Counted from the first letter of the stretch, positions 42,905 through 52,586 are shown. The stretch is DNA of 64,000 nucleotides from Streptomyces sp. cf386 (GCF_900103585.1 NZ_FNHV01000035.1:1-64000), one strand, 5' to 3'. Program-made: numbers and translations. The notes: generated from the sequence alone by a model not told the origin.

Positions 42905-45148
42905 GTGTCGTCGACGCCGGTGAACATCGGGGATGCCGGGTCTGCCGAGTTCGTCGGCGGCTACATGATCCTCGGCAAGCTCGGCAGCGGCGGCATGGGT
43001 ATCGTCCATCTCGGACGGTCGCCCTCGGGTCGCCAGGTCGCAATCAAGGTCGTGCACGCACAGTACGCGCAGGACGAGGAGTTCCGGGCCCGCTTCCGGC
43101 GGGAAGTCGCGGCCGCACGCCGGGTCAGTGGGGCGTTCACCGCACCCGTCGTTGACGCCGACCCTGACGCGGAGCAACCGTGGATGGCGACTCTCTACGT
43201 GCCGGGCCGCACGCTGGGCGACACCGTGGCGAAAAAGGGACCGCTGGTCGGGCGTGAGTTGCGTCTGTTGGCGCTGGGCCTGGTCGAGGCTCTTCGGGAC
43301 ATCCACCGGGCGGGCGTGGTGCATCGTGACCTCAAGCCCGGCAATGTCCTGATGGCCGAGGACGGTCCGCGCGTCATCGACTTCGGTATCTCACACGCAG
43401 CCGACCACCAGGCCCTCACGGTGACCGGTCGGCTGATGGGCACACCGCCTTACATGTCGCCGGAGCAGTTCGCCTCGCCCCGCGATGTCTCCGCACCGTC
43501 CGACGTGTTCTCGCTCGGGTCGCTGCTCGTGTACGCGGCCACCGGCGACGGCCCGTTCGACAGCGACAGCCCGTACATGACGGGCTATCGGATCGTGCAT
43601 GAGTCGCCCGCTTTGGACCGTACTCCACAGCCGCTGCGCTCCATCGTCGAGCACTGCCTGGACAAGGACCCGCACAGACGGCCCGGACTCGGCGAGTTGC
43701 AAGAGCTGTTCTCCTCGCTGCCGGACACCGCCGCACCCTCGCCTCCGGCTGGAGCGCCCACCTCGGCGTACCTGGCCGGACAGGAGACGGCGGACGTACG
43801 GGGGAGCCGTGAAGCTCCCGGTGAGAACGCCAAGACGCAGGGCAGGAGCAGCTCCGCCGGACAGGGCCGTCGACCGGGTCGGCTCGTCCTCGTCGCCTGC
43901 GCTGTGATGGCGGTCATCGGTGCGGGCATATCGGCGTATCACTTGGCCTCGGACACGCAGACCGGCGGAGCGGCAGCCGCTGCCGACCCCTCCGCCGCCC
44001 CGGCGCTGCCGGTGGGCTGGCGGTCCTGGCGGACGAACCTGACCCGGACCGTCAAAGATGAACCGACGGCCATCAACGTGGATACGGTTGACTCCGGTTG
44101 CGTGACCAGCGGGACGTCGGTGTACTGCGCCGGGACCGGCTTCACCGTCGCGCGTATCGATGCGGCGACCGGCCGAGTGCAGTGGCGATTCGGCGACAAC
44201 AGCCAGGCCGCACAGCGGCCTCTCGGCGTTCGGGGCGGACTCGTGTATGTGTCCGTGCCGCCGGACGAGGACTCCTTGTACTCGGCTCAGCGGCTCGTGG
44301 CCCTCGACACCACAACCGGCGAGCAGGTCTGGACCCGCACCGTCGACGCGGGCCACCCGGCTGCCCTGTTCAGCGGTGGCATCCTGGCAATGCCGGAAGG
44401 TGCGAACAAGTTCGTCGCCCTCGACGCCACGACCGGCAAGGACCTATGGCGTACGCCGTCGAAGTCGTCGCAGGGCACCGGCTGCTCACCTCTGGTGCTG
44501 GCAGGCGCCCCCTACGGTCTGTGCACGGACGCGAACGACCCCTTCAAGGGGAAAGTCGGCTTTCTGCGCCTCGATCCCGCCGACGGCACCCCCCGGGAGC
44601 TCGATCCACTGCCCCTCACGGTGCAACAACCGCTCGGCTCGGTCGCGGGCCGGCCGCTGTTCGCCGCGCTCAAAAGCGTGGACGCGGCGGACGACAACAG
44701 ACTCGACGCCCCGTACTCGGCCCTCCTGAACGTGGACCCGGACACCGGATCCCTCACCCGCGTGTCCCTCAAGGGCATCACGCAGGGAGTGCCCCATCTC
44801 GTCGACGGCGTGGTGTACTTCGTACGCCCCGACGGCACGGTCACCGCGATCGACCCCACCAGCGGAGACCGGATATGGCAGAAAAGCACGCAGGTCGAAA
44901 ACCTCTCGGCGCCCGCCAGGTCCACGACCTACGACACCCTGTACTTCGCCAACCGCTACGGCCGGCTGCTCGCCCTCGACCGTGCCACCGGCGCCACTCG
45001 GTGGACGACGGACAAGCTGGACGATCCCGGATCCTCAGCGGAGAAACGGCTCCCGAGCATCGTCCTCGTCCGGGACGCGATCGTAGCCGTGGCAGGTGAC
45101 ACGGCCTTCTCCGTACGCCCCGATCAGCCCCGGCCTGCGGCGGGGTGA
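42905..45148 (+). CDS. Ser/Thr protein kinase with extracellular PQQ-like beta-propeller
   Basis: This 747-residue receptor-type kinase has an N-terminal Hanks-type domain (about 20-272): glycine loop GKLGSGGMGIVHLG, catalytic Lys48 in VAIKVV, HRDLKPGN at 140-147, DFG at 159-161 and the activation loop GTPPYMSPEQF. A linker and one membrane helix (about 327-347, VLVACAVMAVIGAGISAYHL) lead to a PQQ/WD-like propeller (RIDAATGRVQWRFGDNS; VALDTTTGEQVWTRTV; LLALDRATGATRWTTDKL), probably an outside sensor. GTG at 42905 has GGGAG about 10 nt upstream. It is divergent from the broken sigma gene and followed by the STAND gene. Confidence 0.93.
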   Translation: MSSTPVNIGDAGSAEFVGGYMILGKLGSGGMGIVHLGRSPSGRQVAIKVVHAQYAQDEEFRARFRREVAAARRVSGAFTAPVVDADPDAEQPWMATLYVPGRTLGDTVAKKGPLVGRELRLLALGLVEALRDIHRAGVVHRDLKPGNVLMAEDGPRVIDFGISHAADHQALTVTGRLMGTPPYMSPEQFASPRDVSAPSDVFSLGSLLVYAATGDGPFDSDSPYMTGYRIVHESPALDRTPQPLRSIVEHCLDKDPHRRPGLGELQELFSSLPDTAAPSPPAGAPTSAYLAGQETADVRGSREAPGENAKTQGRSSSAGQGRRPGRLVLVACAVMAVIGAGISAYHLASDTQTGGAAAAADPSAAPALPVGWRSWRTNLTRTVKDEPTAINVDTVDSGCVTSGTSVYCAGTGFTVARIDAATGRVQWRFGDNSQAAQRPLGVRGGLVYVSVPPDEDSLYSAQRLVALDTTTGEQVWTRTVDAGHPAALFSGGILAMPEGANKFVALDATTGKDLWRTPSKSSQGTGCSPLVLAGAPYGLCTDANDPFKGKVGFLRLDPADGTPRELDPLPLTVQQPLGSVAGRPLFAALKSVDAADDNRLDAPYSALLNVDPDTGSLTRVSLKGITQGVPHLVDGVVYFVRPDGTVTAIDPTSGDRIWQKSTQVENLSAPARSTTYDTLYFANRYGRLLALDRATGATRWTTDKLDDPGSSAEKRLPSIVLVRDAIVAVAGDTAFSVRPDQPRPAAG

Positions 45149-45172
45149 GCACCCTGACTGTCGTGCCGTCGG

Positions 45173-45204
45173 CGGTGCCCACGGTGACATCACGACGGGC
45201 ACCG
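45173..45204 (+). terminator. Hairpin terminator after the kinase gene
   Basis: CGGTGCCC (45173-45180) pairs with GGGCACCG (45197-45204) around a 16-nt loop, 25 bp after the kinase stop. It suggests the STAND gene has its own promoter in the remaining spacer. Confidence 0.5.
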
Positions 45205-45320
45205 CGGCGGCGGGCAGTCGGCGCAGGTTCGTCAAGGATGCTGCGCGGCCTCAGATCTTATTCAGGCAGTCGACGCGCGTCGGCGTACCGTGGAGGCAGC
45301 CGGGGGTTGCGGGGGGCGTG

Positions 45321-47453
45321 ATGAGTGTCGAGTACGACGACCATTTCGACTTCAGAGGCGGGCAGTTCACAGGGCCGGTGATCGGCAGGGCCGACTATCA
45401 GCCGTATGTGCCCACGCCCACTGCTGTCGATTCTCTGCCTGCCAAGACCGTTGGCTTCACCGGTCGCGATGACGAACTGCGCAAGCTACTGGAGGCTTTG
45501 GATCCAGCGCAGCCGGGGCCCCAGGCCGTTCTGGTCGCCGCGGTGTCGGGGCTGGGTGGCATCGGCAAGACAGCACTGGCGGTGGAGGCCGCCCATGAGG
45601 CCCGGGCCCGGGGGTGGTTTCCCGGCGGCACACTCTTTGTCGATCTGCACGGCTACGACGAGACGCCGATCAGCGCCGAGGTGGCGTTGCAGTCGCTGCT
45701 GCGGGCGCTGGGCACCCGGCCGGAGCACATCCCGGTACAAGCTGAGGAACGTGCCGCGTTCTACCGCGCGGCGCTCGCCCGACGCGCGCGGGAGAGCGGT
45801 CCAGTACTGGTGGTGGCGGACAACGCCTCGTCGGTCAGCCAGGTACGACCGCTGCTGCCCGGCGACTTTCGCCACCGCATGCTGACCACATCCCGACACA
45901 AATTCCCCACCCTGGGCGCTCGCCTGCTCGCTCTGGACGAACTGTCGACGCAGGGCGCCTGCCGGCTACTCGACCGCGCGCTGCATGCGGCAGATCCCGC
46001 CGATGCGCGGCTGGCGGGCCATGCCTCGCAGGCATCCGCTCTGGCCACGCTGTGCGGCTGCCTGCCACTTGCCCTGCAGATCGCCGCGGCGCTGCTGATC
46101 GCGGACCACACCATGTCCCTGAGTGAATTCGGCCGCGACCTGACAGCGTCGCGCAGCCGTCTGGACCAACTGGATGACGGGGAGCGCAGTGTGCGGGCTA
46201 CCTTTGAGCTTTCCTATCGCGCTCTTCCGGACCAGCAGGCCAGGCTACTGCGGCTGTTGGCGCTCGCACCGGGACCGGAGACCGGCCTCGAGGCCATCAC
46301 CGCGCTGCTGGGTGAAGCCGACTCGCCGCGCGCAGACCTCGCTGCGCTGGAGCGCGCCCATCTCATACAGTGCGGCAGCAGCCGGCACCGATGGCGCATG
46401 CACGATCTCGTGAGGGAGTACGCGGCCCAGGTAGCCGAGAGCAATGACGTCCTGGCCGAAGAGTCCGCGGCCGCCCGGGGGCGAGTGCTGGAGCACTATG
46501 TCCACCGCACGGCCGCCGCCGTCGACCTGGTCCGCTGGTGGGCTGACACGCCCGTGCCTCAGCAGGTGTTCGGCAGCCGAGCGCAAGCCATTGCCTGGCT
46601 CGACAGCGAGCGGGCGAATCTGCTGGCCACTATGCACGGCACGGCGCAGGCACGCCACGGCACCCTCCTGGTCCGGCTGGGCCTGCTGCTGGGCACCTAC
46701 CTGTACTTCCGCCGCGACTACGACGACTTCGTCACTGTCAGCCGCCACACCCAGGACACGGCCCGCCTTATCGGCGACCGCACGGCCGAAGCCCAAGCCT
46801 GCAACTACCTCGGCCTGGCGCTGCGCTCGGCGGACCGGCCGGTCGAAGCCATAGACGCCCTCACTCGTGCCCGCGACCTACTGGCAGCAGTCGGCGACCG
46901 GACCGGAGAGGCCTTCGCGTGGAACTTCCTCGGCTCGGCCCTGCGTGTCGCCGGCCGCCCCAGTGAGGCCCTCCCTGTCCTGGAACGGGCGGGTGAGCTG
47001 TTTCGGGCCCTCAGTGACAGCAATGGGCAGGCATACGTGTTCAACAACACCGGACTCGCCCTGATGGACCTTGACCGGCCCCACGACGCCATCGACGCCC
47101 ACACCCGGGCACGGCGACTGTTCCGCACGGCCGGCAACCGTGACCGCGAAGCCAAGGCCTGGCGCAACACAGGCATCGCACTAGCGGCCACCGGCAACAC
47201 CGCTGAAGCCGTCGACGCCTACAACAAAGCCCTCACCATCCAGCACGAGTTCGAGGACTGGCACACCATCGGCACCACCCACCAACACCTCGCCCACGCC
47301 CACGAGAACACCGGCCACCTCGCCAAAGCCCGCCACCACTGGCTCGCCGCCGCCGACGCCTACCAACAGGCCGACGCCGAACCAGAAGAAGTCCAAGCCC
47401 GTGAACGAGCCGCCGCCCTGCCTCCCCCACACCTCCCCACCCCCGACCAATAA
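45321..47453 (+). CDS. NB-ARC/STAND NTPase with TPR repeats
   Basis: This 710-residue protein has a short N-terminal segment ending DFRGGQFTGPVIGR, a conserved-looking adaptor peptide. An NB-ARC-type NTPase follows, with Walker A GLGGIGKT (residues 77-84), Walker B PVLVVADNAS (about 161-170) and LCGCLPLALQIAAALL (GxP motif). The winged-helix part leads to TPR repeats from about residue 495 (ACNYLGLALRSADRPVEAID; VFNNTGLALMDLDRPHDAID; AWRNTGIALAATGNTAEAVD). It lacks the SARP domain of AfsR. STAND proteins act as oligomerising sensors, and related ones serve in conflict systems. An ATG at 45321 or the GTG just before it may start translation. Confidence 0.9.
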   Translation: MSVEYDDHFDFRGGQFTGPVIGRADYQPYVPTPTAVDSLPAKTVGFTGRDDELRKLLEALDPAQPGPQAVLVAAVSGLGGIGKTALAVEAAHEARARGWFPGGTLFVDLHGYDETPISAEVALQSLLRALGTRPEHIPVQAEERAAFYRAALARRARESGPVLVVADNASSVSQVRPLLPGDFRHRMLTTSRHKFPTLGARLLALDELSTQGACRLLDRALHAADPADARLAGHASQASALATLCGCLPLALQIAAALLIADHTMSLSEFGRDLTASRSRLDQLDDGERSVRATFELSYRALPDQQARLLRLLALAPGPETGLEAITALLGEADSPRADLAALERAHLIQCGSSRHRWRMHDLVREYAAQVAESNDVLAEESAAARGRVLEHYVHRTAAAVDLVRWWADTPVPQQVFGSRAQAIAWLDSERANLLATMHGTAQARHGTLLVRLGLLLGTYLYFRRDYDDFVTVSRHTQDTARLIGDRTAEAQACNYLGLALRSADRPVEAIDALTRARDLLAAVGDRTGEAFAWNFLGSALRVAGRPSEALPVLERAGELFRALSDSNGQAYVFNNTGLALMDLDRPHDAIDAHTRARRLFRTAGNRDREAKAWRNTGIALAATGNTAEAVDAYNKALTIQHEFEDWHTIGTTHQHLAHAHENTGHLAKARHHWLAAADAYQQADAEPEEVQARERAAALPPPHLPTPDQ

Positions 47454-47566
47454 CCCCCGCGCATACGGCCGGGCCGACGTTCGGCATGTTGGCTGGGGCA
47501 TCCATCTTCGGATCCTCGTTCTCGTCTCCGCAGGCACCCCTTGGACCACACCACCAGGAGGAACCA

Positions 47567-47956
47567 GTGTCATACCCGCAACTGCTCACCCCCGAGGAGA
47601 AGCTCGCCGACGCGAAGAAGCTGTTGAGCCTCCCGCGTATCGTCGTGATCTGCGGCTCCACCCGCTTCATGACCGAGATGAACGAGGCCGATCTGCGGGA
47701 GACCAAAGCCGGAAAGATTGTCGTCAAACCGGGCTGTGACATGAAGTCGCCGCACGAACTTTGGTCCGATCCTGTCGAGGCCGAGGCGCTGAAGGTTCGA
47801 CTCGACGATCTGCACCAGGCGAAGATCCGGCTCGCTGATGAGGTGCTCGTAGTCGGCGACTACATCGGAGACAGCACCCGAGCCGAAATCGCCTACGCCC
47901 GGTCGCTGGGCAAGCCCGTGCGGTTCACGCACCCCGAAGTCGACCCTGACGCCTGA
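47567..47956 (+). CDS. Nucleoside 2-deoxyribosyltransferase-like protein
   Basis: This 129-residue Rossmann-like protein has IVVICGSTRFMTEMNEADLR at the N-terminus and ADEVLVVGDYIGDSTRAEIA with YARSLGKPVRF at the C-terminus. This is the pattern of the nucleoside deoxyribosyltransferase/DUF4406 superfamily, which cleaves or binds nucleotides. AGGAGG lies 5 nt before the GTG at 47567. It follows the STAND gene by 113 bp on the same strand. Function by sequence is only at superfamily level. Confidence 0.75.
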   Translation: MSYPQLLTPEEKLADAKKLLSLPRIVVICGSTRFMTEMNEADLRETKAGKIVVKPGCDMKSPHELWSDPVEAEALKVRLDDLHQAKIRLADEVLVVGDYIGDSTRAEIAYARSLGKPVRFTHPEVDPDA

Positions 47957-48276
47957 CCGCCCGCTGCCACCTCGACAACCAGGGCCGGCAGCCCGCCGCC
48001 TGACCGTCTCGCGGTGGCTTCGGCCGCCGCCCACCCCACACCCTCAGCAGGCATCCCTTGGAATTGATCATCTAGGCATCGGCTCGCCAGGCGCCCCCAC
48101 TCTCATCACTGATCCAAAAGAAGCGCCCTAGTCCCTTCGGGTCCTCGCCGATGTCGTCACCGGTTGGCTCGACGCGGCTCGGCAGTTCGCCTGAGCGGCC
48201 GAACGCCCGCGATTCGTGCGGCAAAGCCCTACAAGGGTCTCTACGGTGTGCCATCGGAAGGCCCAGGTGATGCACG
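47957..48276. other. Intergenic spacer, possible minus-strand remnant
   Basis: In this 320-bp spacer, the minus strand from about 48200 to 48072 encodes SRVEPTGDDIGEDPKGLGRF and FWISDESGGAWRADA before a stop. It could be the end of a small protein. No start or family is evident. Nothing else was seen. Confidence 0.25.
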
Positions 48277-48822
48277 ATGGCTGCAGGACAACAGGGTGAC
48301 GCGGACAAGACGCCCGCCGCGGCTGTCACCGCCGCCCGAGCGGGGGACATCGCTGCCGCGCGCCTCAAGGAGCGCATTTACGCGGCCCTTTCCCTGACCG
48401 CTGTCATCATCGCCCTTGCCGAGACCGACCACCGCGAACACCTCGAATCCGCCCTGACCGTGGCCGTGACGGCACTCGGGATCTGGCTGGCCACTCTGGT
48501 TGCTGACGAACAGTCCCACCGGGCGCTGACCAGACGCAGCGCCACCCTTCAGGAGATCCGCACCACCCTGCATGTTTCGAGTCCGCTGCTGCTCACCGCC
48601 GCGGGCCCGCTGGTGCTTATCGGGATCTCCGCTCTCGGCGCCCTGGAGCTGGAAACCGCGCTGCTGATCAGCGCAGGCGTAGAGGTAGTCACCTTGTTCC
48701 TGTGGGGCTGGCGAACCGGCCTACGCATAGGAAACGGCCCTCTGAGCGCCCTGCTCTCGGGCCTCGTAGACACCCTGATCGGCATTGCCGTCGTCGCCGT
48801 GAAACTCCTCGCCGGCCATTGA
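48277..48822 (+). CDS. Small integral membrane protein
   Basis: This 181-residue protein has four or five predicted membrane helices (IYAALSLTAVIIALAET; LTVAVTALGIWLATLVAD; LLLTAAGPLVLIGISALGAL; LLISAGVEVVTLFLWGW; LVDTLIGIAVVAVKLLAGH). AGGTG lies about 9 nt before the ATG. The family is not recognised. It is on the same strand as the STAND and NDT-like genes but 320 bp away. Confidence 0.72.
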   Translation: MAAGQQGDADKTPAAAVTAARAGDIAAARLKERIYAALSLTAVIIALAETDHREHLESALTVAVTALGIWLATLVADEQSHRALTRRSATLQEIRTTLHVSSPLLLTAAGPLVLIGISALGALELETALLISAGVEVVTLFLWGWRTGLRIGNGPLSALLSGLVDTLIGIAVVAVKLLAGH

Positions 48823-49769
48823 GGCATCAGATCCATGCCCAGCAGGAAGCCCACGGAACACAGGGACGACAGGGACGACAGGGACAGCTTTGCGAACGGC
48901 ACTCGCGCCACCGTGTAGATCACGGCTTACTCGGTGGCCGCGGGTGACGGAGCAAGTTGCGAATGCCGTACACGCACGTCACACCCTGGAAGGGGTGCTG
49001 ATTCGAGGTCGTGGGCATGGGCCAAGCGGGCCGACTCTCGGGATTGCATGGGGAGGGTCTCGTGCGTGCCGCCTCCTCCTTGACTTACTGGCCTGGCTGC
49101 GGACTGCCTCACTGTTCTGTCAACACTCTGGGTGCCGAGCTAGTCGGAGCCACGGACGCACTGTCACGACGTCCCCCACCGCGACCTTGGTCTCACAGGT
49201 CCCGTGCCCCGGACGAATCCGAGGAACACGACGTGAGAGCGGCGAACACGACAGCGACAACAACGGCGTCGGCGGCGGCCCTCGCCCGGGCAGTCGCGCC
49301 GCGGTACACCGGCACGGGGTGAGCGTCATCACGCCCGGCCTCATCGTCTGCACGACCACGAGCACAGCCGCGGCATCCACGGCGGAGTCTGCCTGACTGA
49401 CGGGGACATCAGCTCCCGCACTGCGGAGAGCTGGAGGGTCAGGATGCTTCTGCCCCTCTGGCGCGCCGAGGCTCCACTGCGGGCTACAACCGTCAACCCT
49501 GCTCAGGCGTCTTCCCTGTCAAGTCGTGCGTGTTGAGGGGCTCTCAGCCCGCTTGCCGGCCTCACGGGTCCACTTCGGGAGACCCCTCACGGGTTCCGGT
49601 CAGCCGGCCTGGAGCGCGGGATAGATCTGCTCGACGAGGTCACCGAACGCATGCTGCTGACCAGGAACCTGCGGACCGTCAACGCCCTGACGGACCCGAC
49701 GGTCCTCGAGCCGGTGATCGCCGGTGTGACCGCGGGCTCAAAAGGGCGGGCACAGTGTCGCCGGTCGGG
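48823..49769. other. Gene-poor stretch with one coding-like remnant
   Basis: No intact gene is visible in about 950 bp. On the plus strand from about 49600 to 49755 a frame reads GLERGIDLLDEVTERMLLTR then NLRTVNALTDPTVLEPVIAG. It has protein-like composition but no start and no family I recognise, so it is probably a gene remnant. Confidence 0.35.
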
Positions 49770-49810
49770 CGCCTGTCCATGGGTGAGTGGGACTGCCGCA
49801 TGGACAGGCG
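49770..49810 (-). terminator. Hairpin terminator after the Old Yellow Enzyme gene
   Basis: CGCCTGTCCATG (49770-49781) pairs exactly with 49799-49810 around a 17-nt loop, 13 bp past the stop of the minus-strand alkene reductase. Confidence 0.7.
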
Positions 49811-49822
49811 TGGCCGTGGGCC

Positions 49823-50935
49823 TCAGGCTGCTTCGAGGAAGGGGTAGTCGGTGTAGCCCTCGGCGTCCGGCCCGTAGAACAGTTCCGGCCGCGGCTCGTT
49901 CTCCGGGTGGCCACCCTGCCAGCGCTCGACCAGGTCGGGGTTGGCGATGAGGGCCCGGCCCACGGCCACGGCGTCGGCGTGGCCGGCCTCGATCTGCTGG
50001 AGCGCCTGCTCGCGGGTGGTCTGCCCCCCGAAGGGGCCGCTGTTGACGATCAGCTTGCCGTCGAAGCGCCGCCGCAGCTCCTGTACCAGGTCGCCGCCCG
50101 GCTCGGCGTGCAGTACGGAGAGGTAGGCCAGGCCCAGCGGGCGCAGTTGGTCGAGCAGGGTGCCGTAGGTGGCCAGGACGTCGTCCCGGTCGGTCTCGAA
50201 GACGTCCCCGAGGTCGACCTCCGGCGAGATCCGCAGCCCGACCCGCTCGGCACCGACGGCCTGGGTGACCGCCGTGACGACCTCGACGACGAAGCGGGCG
50301 CGGTTGTGCGGCGAGCCGCCGTATCCATCGGTGCGCTGGTTGGCCGCCGGGGAGAGGAACTCCTGGAGCAGGTAGCCGTTGGCGCCGTGGATTTCCACGC
50401 CGTCCGCTCCCGCCTCGATGGCCCGGCGGGCCGCGGTGACGAAGTCCTCCACGGCTGCCCGGATCTCTGCAGTGGTCATCGCTTCCGGTATCGGGTAGGG
50501 CTGCTCGCCCTTCTCGGTGAACGTCTTGTTGTCGATGGCGATCGCGCTGGGGGCGAGGATGCGGCGGCCGCCGTTGATGTCGGGGTGGGTGCCGCGGCCG
50601 GCGTGCATGATCTGCAAGACGATTCGGCCGCCCTCGGCGTGCACCGCCTCGAACACCCGCTGCCAGCCGGCCGCCTGCTCGTCGGTGGCGATGCCCGGCT
50701 CACCGACATACCCCTGCGACGCGTGGTCGGGGTAGGTGCCCTCGGTGATGATCATTCCGGCGCTCGCCCGCTGCCGGTAGTACTCGACCATCAGATCCCC
50801 GGGGATGCCGGAGGAACCGGCCCGGACCCGGGTCAGCGGTGCCATGACGATGCGGTTGGCGAGCTCGATCTTCCCGAGAGAGACCGGGGAGAAAAGTGAC
50901 GGGGCGGGCGAAACTTCTGAAGTGTTTACAGGCAT
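49823..50935 (-). CDS. Alkene reductase, Old Yellow Enzyme family
   Basis: This 370-residue FMN enzyme reduces activated C=C bonds of enones and nitro-compounds with NAD(P)H. Visible landmarks are NRIVMAPLTRVRAG near the N-terminus, the active-site segment GVEIHGANGYLLQEFLSP, NQRTDGYGGSPHNRARF, and GHADAVAVGRALIANPDLVE near the C-terminus. The ATG at 50935 begins MPVNTSEV. It lies 157 bp after an aldehyde dehydrogenase on the same strand. Together they look like an electrophile or aldehyde detoxification pair under the divergent XRE regulator at 52614. Confidence 0.94.
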   Translation of the reverse strand: MPVNTSEVSPAPSLFSPVSLGKIELANRIVMAPLTRVRAGSSGIPGDLMVEYYRQRASAGMIITEGTYPDHASQGYVGEPGIATDEQAAGWQRVFEAVHAEGGRIVLQIMHAGRGTHPDINGGRRILAPSAIAIDNKTFTEKGEQPYPIPEAMTTAEIRAAVEDFVTAARRAIEAGADGVEIHGANGYLLQEFLSPAANQRTDGYGGSPHNRARFVVEVVTAVTQAVGAERVGLRISPEVDLGDVFETDRDDVLATYGTLLDQLRPLGLAYLSVLHAEPGGDLVQELRRRFDGKLIVNSGPFGGQTTREQALQQIEAGHADAVAVGRALIANPDLVERWQGGHPENEPRPELFYGPDAEGYTDYPFLEAA

Positions 50936-51092
50936 GGGTTGGCTTTCTTTCTGCACTACGGAGGAAAACGGGATGAAGGTCTGCGACGCAGGGGCCCACG
51001 CTGTCCCGGCGGATCGGGGTGGGGGTGGTGTCGGAGGCGAACGCGGTGAGAGCCGCATGCCGTCGGTGTCGGTGTCGGCAAAAGGCGCGAGG

Positions 51093-52439
51093 CTAGCTGA
51101 GCGGGACGTCCGCGACACCCTTGAGGTGGCTGAACGTCTCGAGGGAATACCGGCCGTGGTACCGGCCCATGCCGCTTTCGCCGACGCCACCGAAAGGCAG
51201 GCCGGTCATGAGCAGTTGCATCACCGGCTGGCCCCAGGCGACGCCGCCGGAGGACGTCTCGTTCACCAGGCGCGCCTTGGTGGCCTCGGACTCGGTGAAG
51301 GCGTAGAGCGCGAGGGGCTTGTCGCGTTCGTTGATGAAGGCGATGGCGGCATCGAGGTCTTCGACTTCGACGACGGCGAGGATCGGACCGAAGATCTCCT
51401 CCTGCATGATGGGCGACGCGGGGTCGACATCGGTGAGCACGGTCGGCGCGATGAACAGGTCGTCACGGTCGTGCCGGCCTCCCACCGCCGCCTTGCCGGA
51501 GTCCAGCAGAGCGGTGAGCCGGTCGAAATGCCGCTCGTTGATGATCCGGCCGAAGCCGGCCGCGGTCTGCGGGTTGGTGCCGAACTGGGCTTCGACCGCC
51601 GCGCGCAGGGCGGGAACCAGTGCGGCGACGGTGGCAGGATCGGCCAGAACGTAGTCGGGGGCTATGCACTGCTGGCCCGCATTGCCGAACTTGGCGCCGA
51701 CCAGCCGCTTGGCGGTCTCGTCCACGTCGGCGTCGGGCGCCACGAAGACCGGCGACTTGCCTCCGAGCTCGAGCGTGACGGGGGTGAGGTTCTTGGCGGC
51801 TGCGGCCATGACGATCCGGCCGACCGTGCCATTGCCGGTGTAGAAGATGTGGTCGAAGCGCTGTGCCAGGAGGGCCGTGGTCTCCTCGGCGCCCCCCTCG
51901 ACCACGGTGAGCACGTCCGGGTCGAAGTACTCTCGCAGGAGGCGTGAAGCGACCGCCGAGGTGTGCACCGAGATCTCGCTCGGCTTGGCCACCACGGTGT
52001 TCCCGGCGGCCAGTGCGCCGATGATGGGGTCGATGAGAAGGTGCAGCGGGAAATTCCACGGAGCGATCACCAGGACCACCCCGAGCGGGTCGTACGTGGT
52101 GTAGGCCGTGGTCGTGGGACCGAAGTGGGCGGGAACCTCCACCGGGCGAGGCTGAAGCCAGTTCTCGAGATTCGCCAGCGTCTCGTCGATGTCGGCGACG
52201 GTGAAGTCGATCTCCTGCGTCTTCGCCTCGGCGGCGTTCTTCCTCAGATCCGCCCAGAGCGCTTCGATAAGCTCCTGCTCGTTCTCGACCAGCAGTGCCC
52301 GCAGCCGCTGCAGCTGGTTGACGCGCCAGTCCAGTGAGCGGGTGACGCCGGTGTTGAACGTCGCACGAAGGCGGCCGACCACCTCCGCGGCCGTTTCGCT
52401 CTGGTGCGTCCTCGACTCGGTCCCCTGTGTTGTGGTCAT
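51093..52439 (-). CDS. Aldehyde dehydrogenase (class 3-like)
   Basis: This 448-residue NAD(P)-dependent aldehyde dehydrogenase has VLVIAPWNFPLHLLIDPIIG for cofactor binding, the general base Glu in TLELGGKSPVFVAPD, and the catalytic Cys in GNAGQQCIAPDYVL. It ends SLETFSHLKGVADVPL. The short length and C-terminus fit the class 3/fatty aldehyde group. GGAG precedes the ATG at 52439. It is probably the first gene of a transcript that includes the Old Yellow Enzyme and is divergent from the XRE/MmyB-type regulator. Confidence 0.95.
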   Translation of the reverse strand: MTTTQGTESRTHQSETAAEVVGRLRATFNTGVTRSLDWRVNQLQRLRALLVENEQELIEALWADLRKNAAEAKTQEIDFTVADIDETLANLENWLQPRPVEVPAHFGPTTTAYTTYDPLGVVLVIAPWNFPLHLLIDPIIGALAAGNTVVAKPSEISVHTSAVASRLLREYFDPDVLTVVEGGAEETTALLAQRFDHIFYTGNGTVGRIVMAAAAKNLTPVTLELGGKSPVFVAPDADVDETAKRLVGAKFGNAGQQCIAPDYVLADPATVAALVPALRAAVEAQFGTNPQTAAGFGRIINERHFDRLTALLDSGKAAVGGRHDRDDLFIAPTVLTDVDPASPIMQEEIFGPILAVVEVEDLDAAIAFINERDKPLALYAFTESEATKARLVNETSSGGVAWGQPVMQLLMTGLPFGGVGESGMGRYHGRYSLETFSHLKGVADVPLS

Positions 52440-52568
52440 GGGGTGTGCTCCGTTCTTGATGCAAGCCACGCCCCGGCTGCCTTCCAGCCGGGCACGGTCT
52501 CCAGCGTGCTGGACGATCCGGTATTCACCCAGGTCACGGCTTTGTGTACATCCGCTGTGACTACCACT

Positions 52569-52586
52569 GGCTGGTGCAGGCTGGTG
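52569..52586. promoter_or_regulatory. Direct repeats upstream of XRE regulator
   Basis: GGCTGGTG occurs twice (52569-52576 and 52579-52586) with a 10-bp period, one helical turn, 28 bp before the regulator start and inside the divergent spacer. It could be a binding site for the XRE regulator. Confidence 0.35.

Noticed and set aside
48890..49396. A 168-codon frame in the gene-poor stretch
   Set aside because: It has low-complexity Ser/Thr/Arg composition without any family, and the start is arbitrary.
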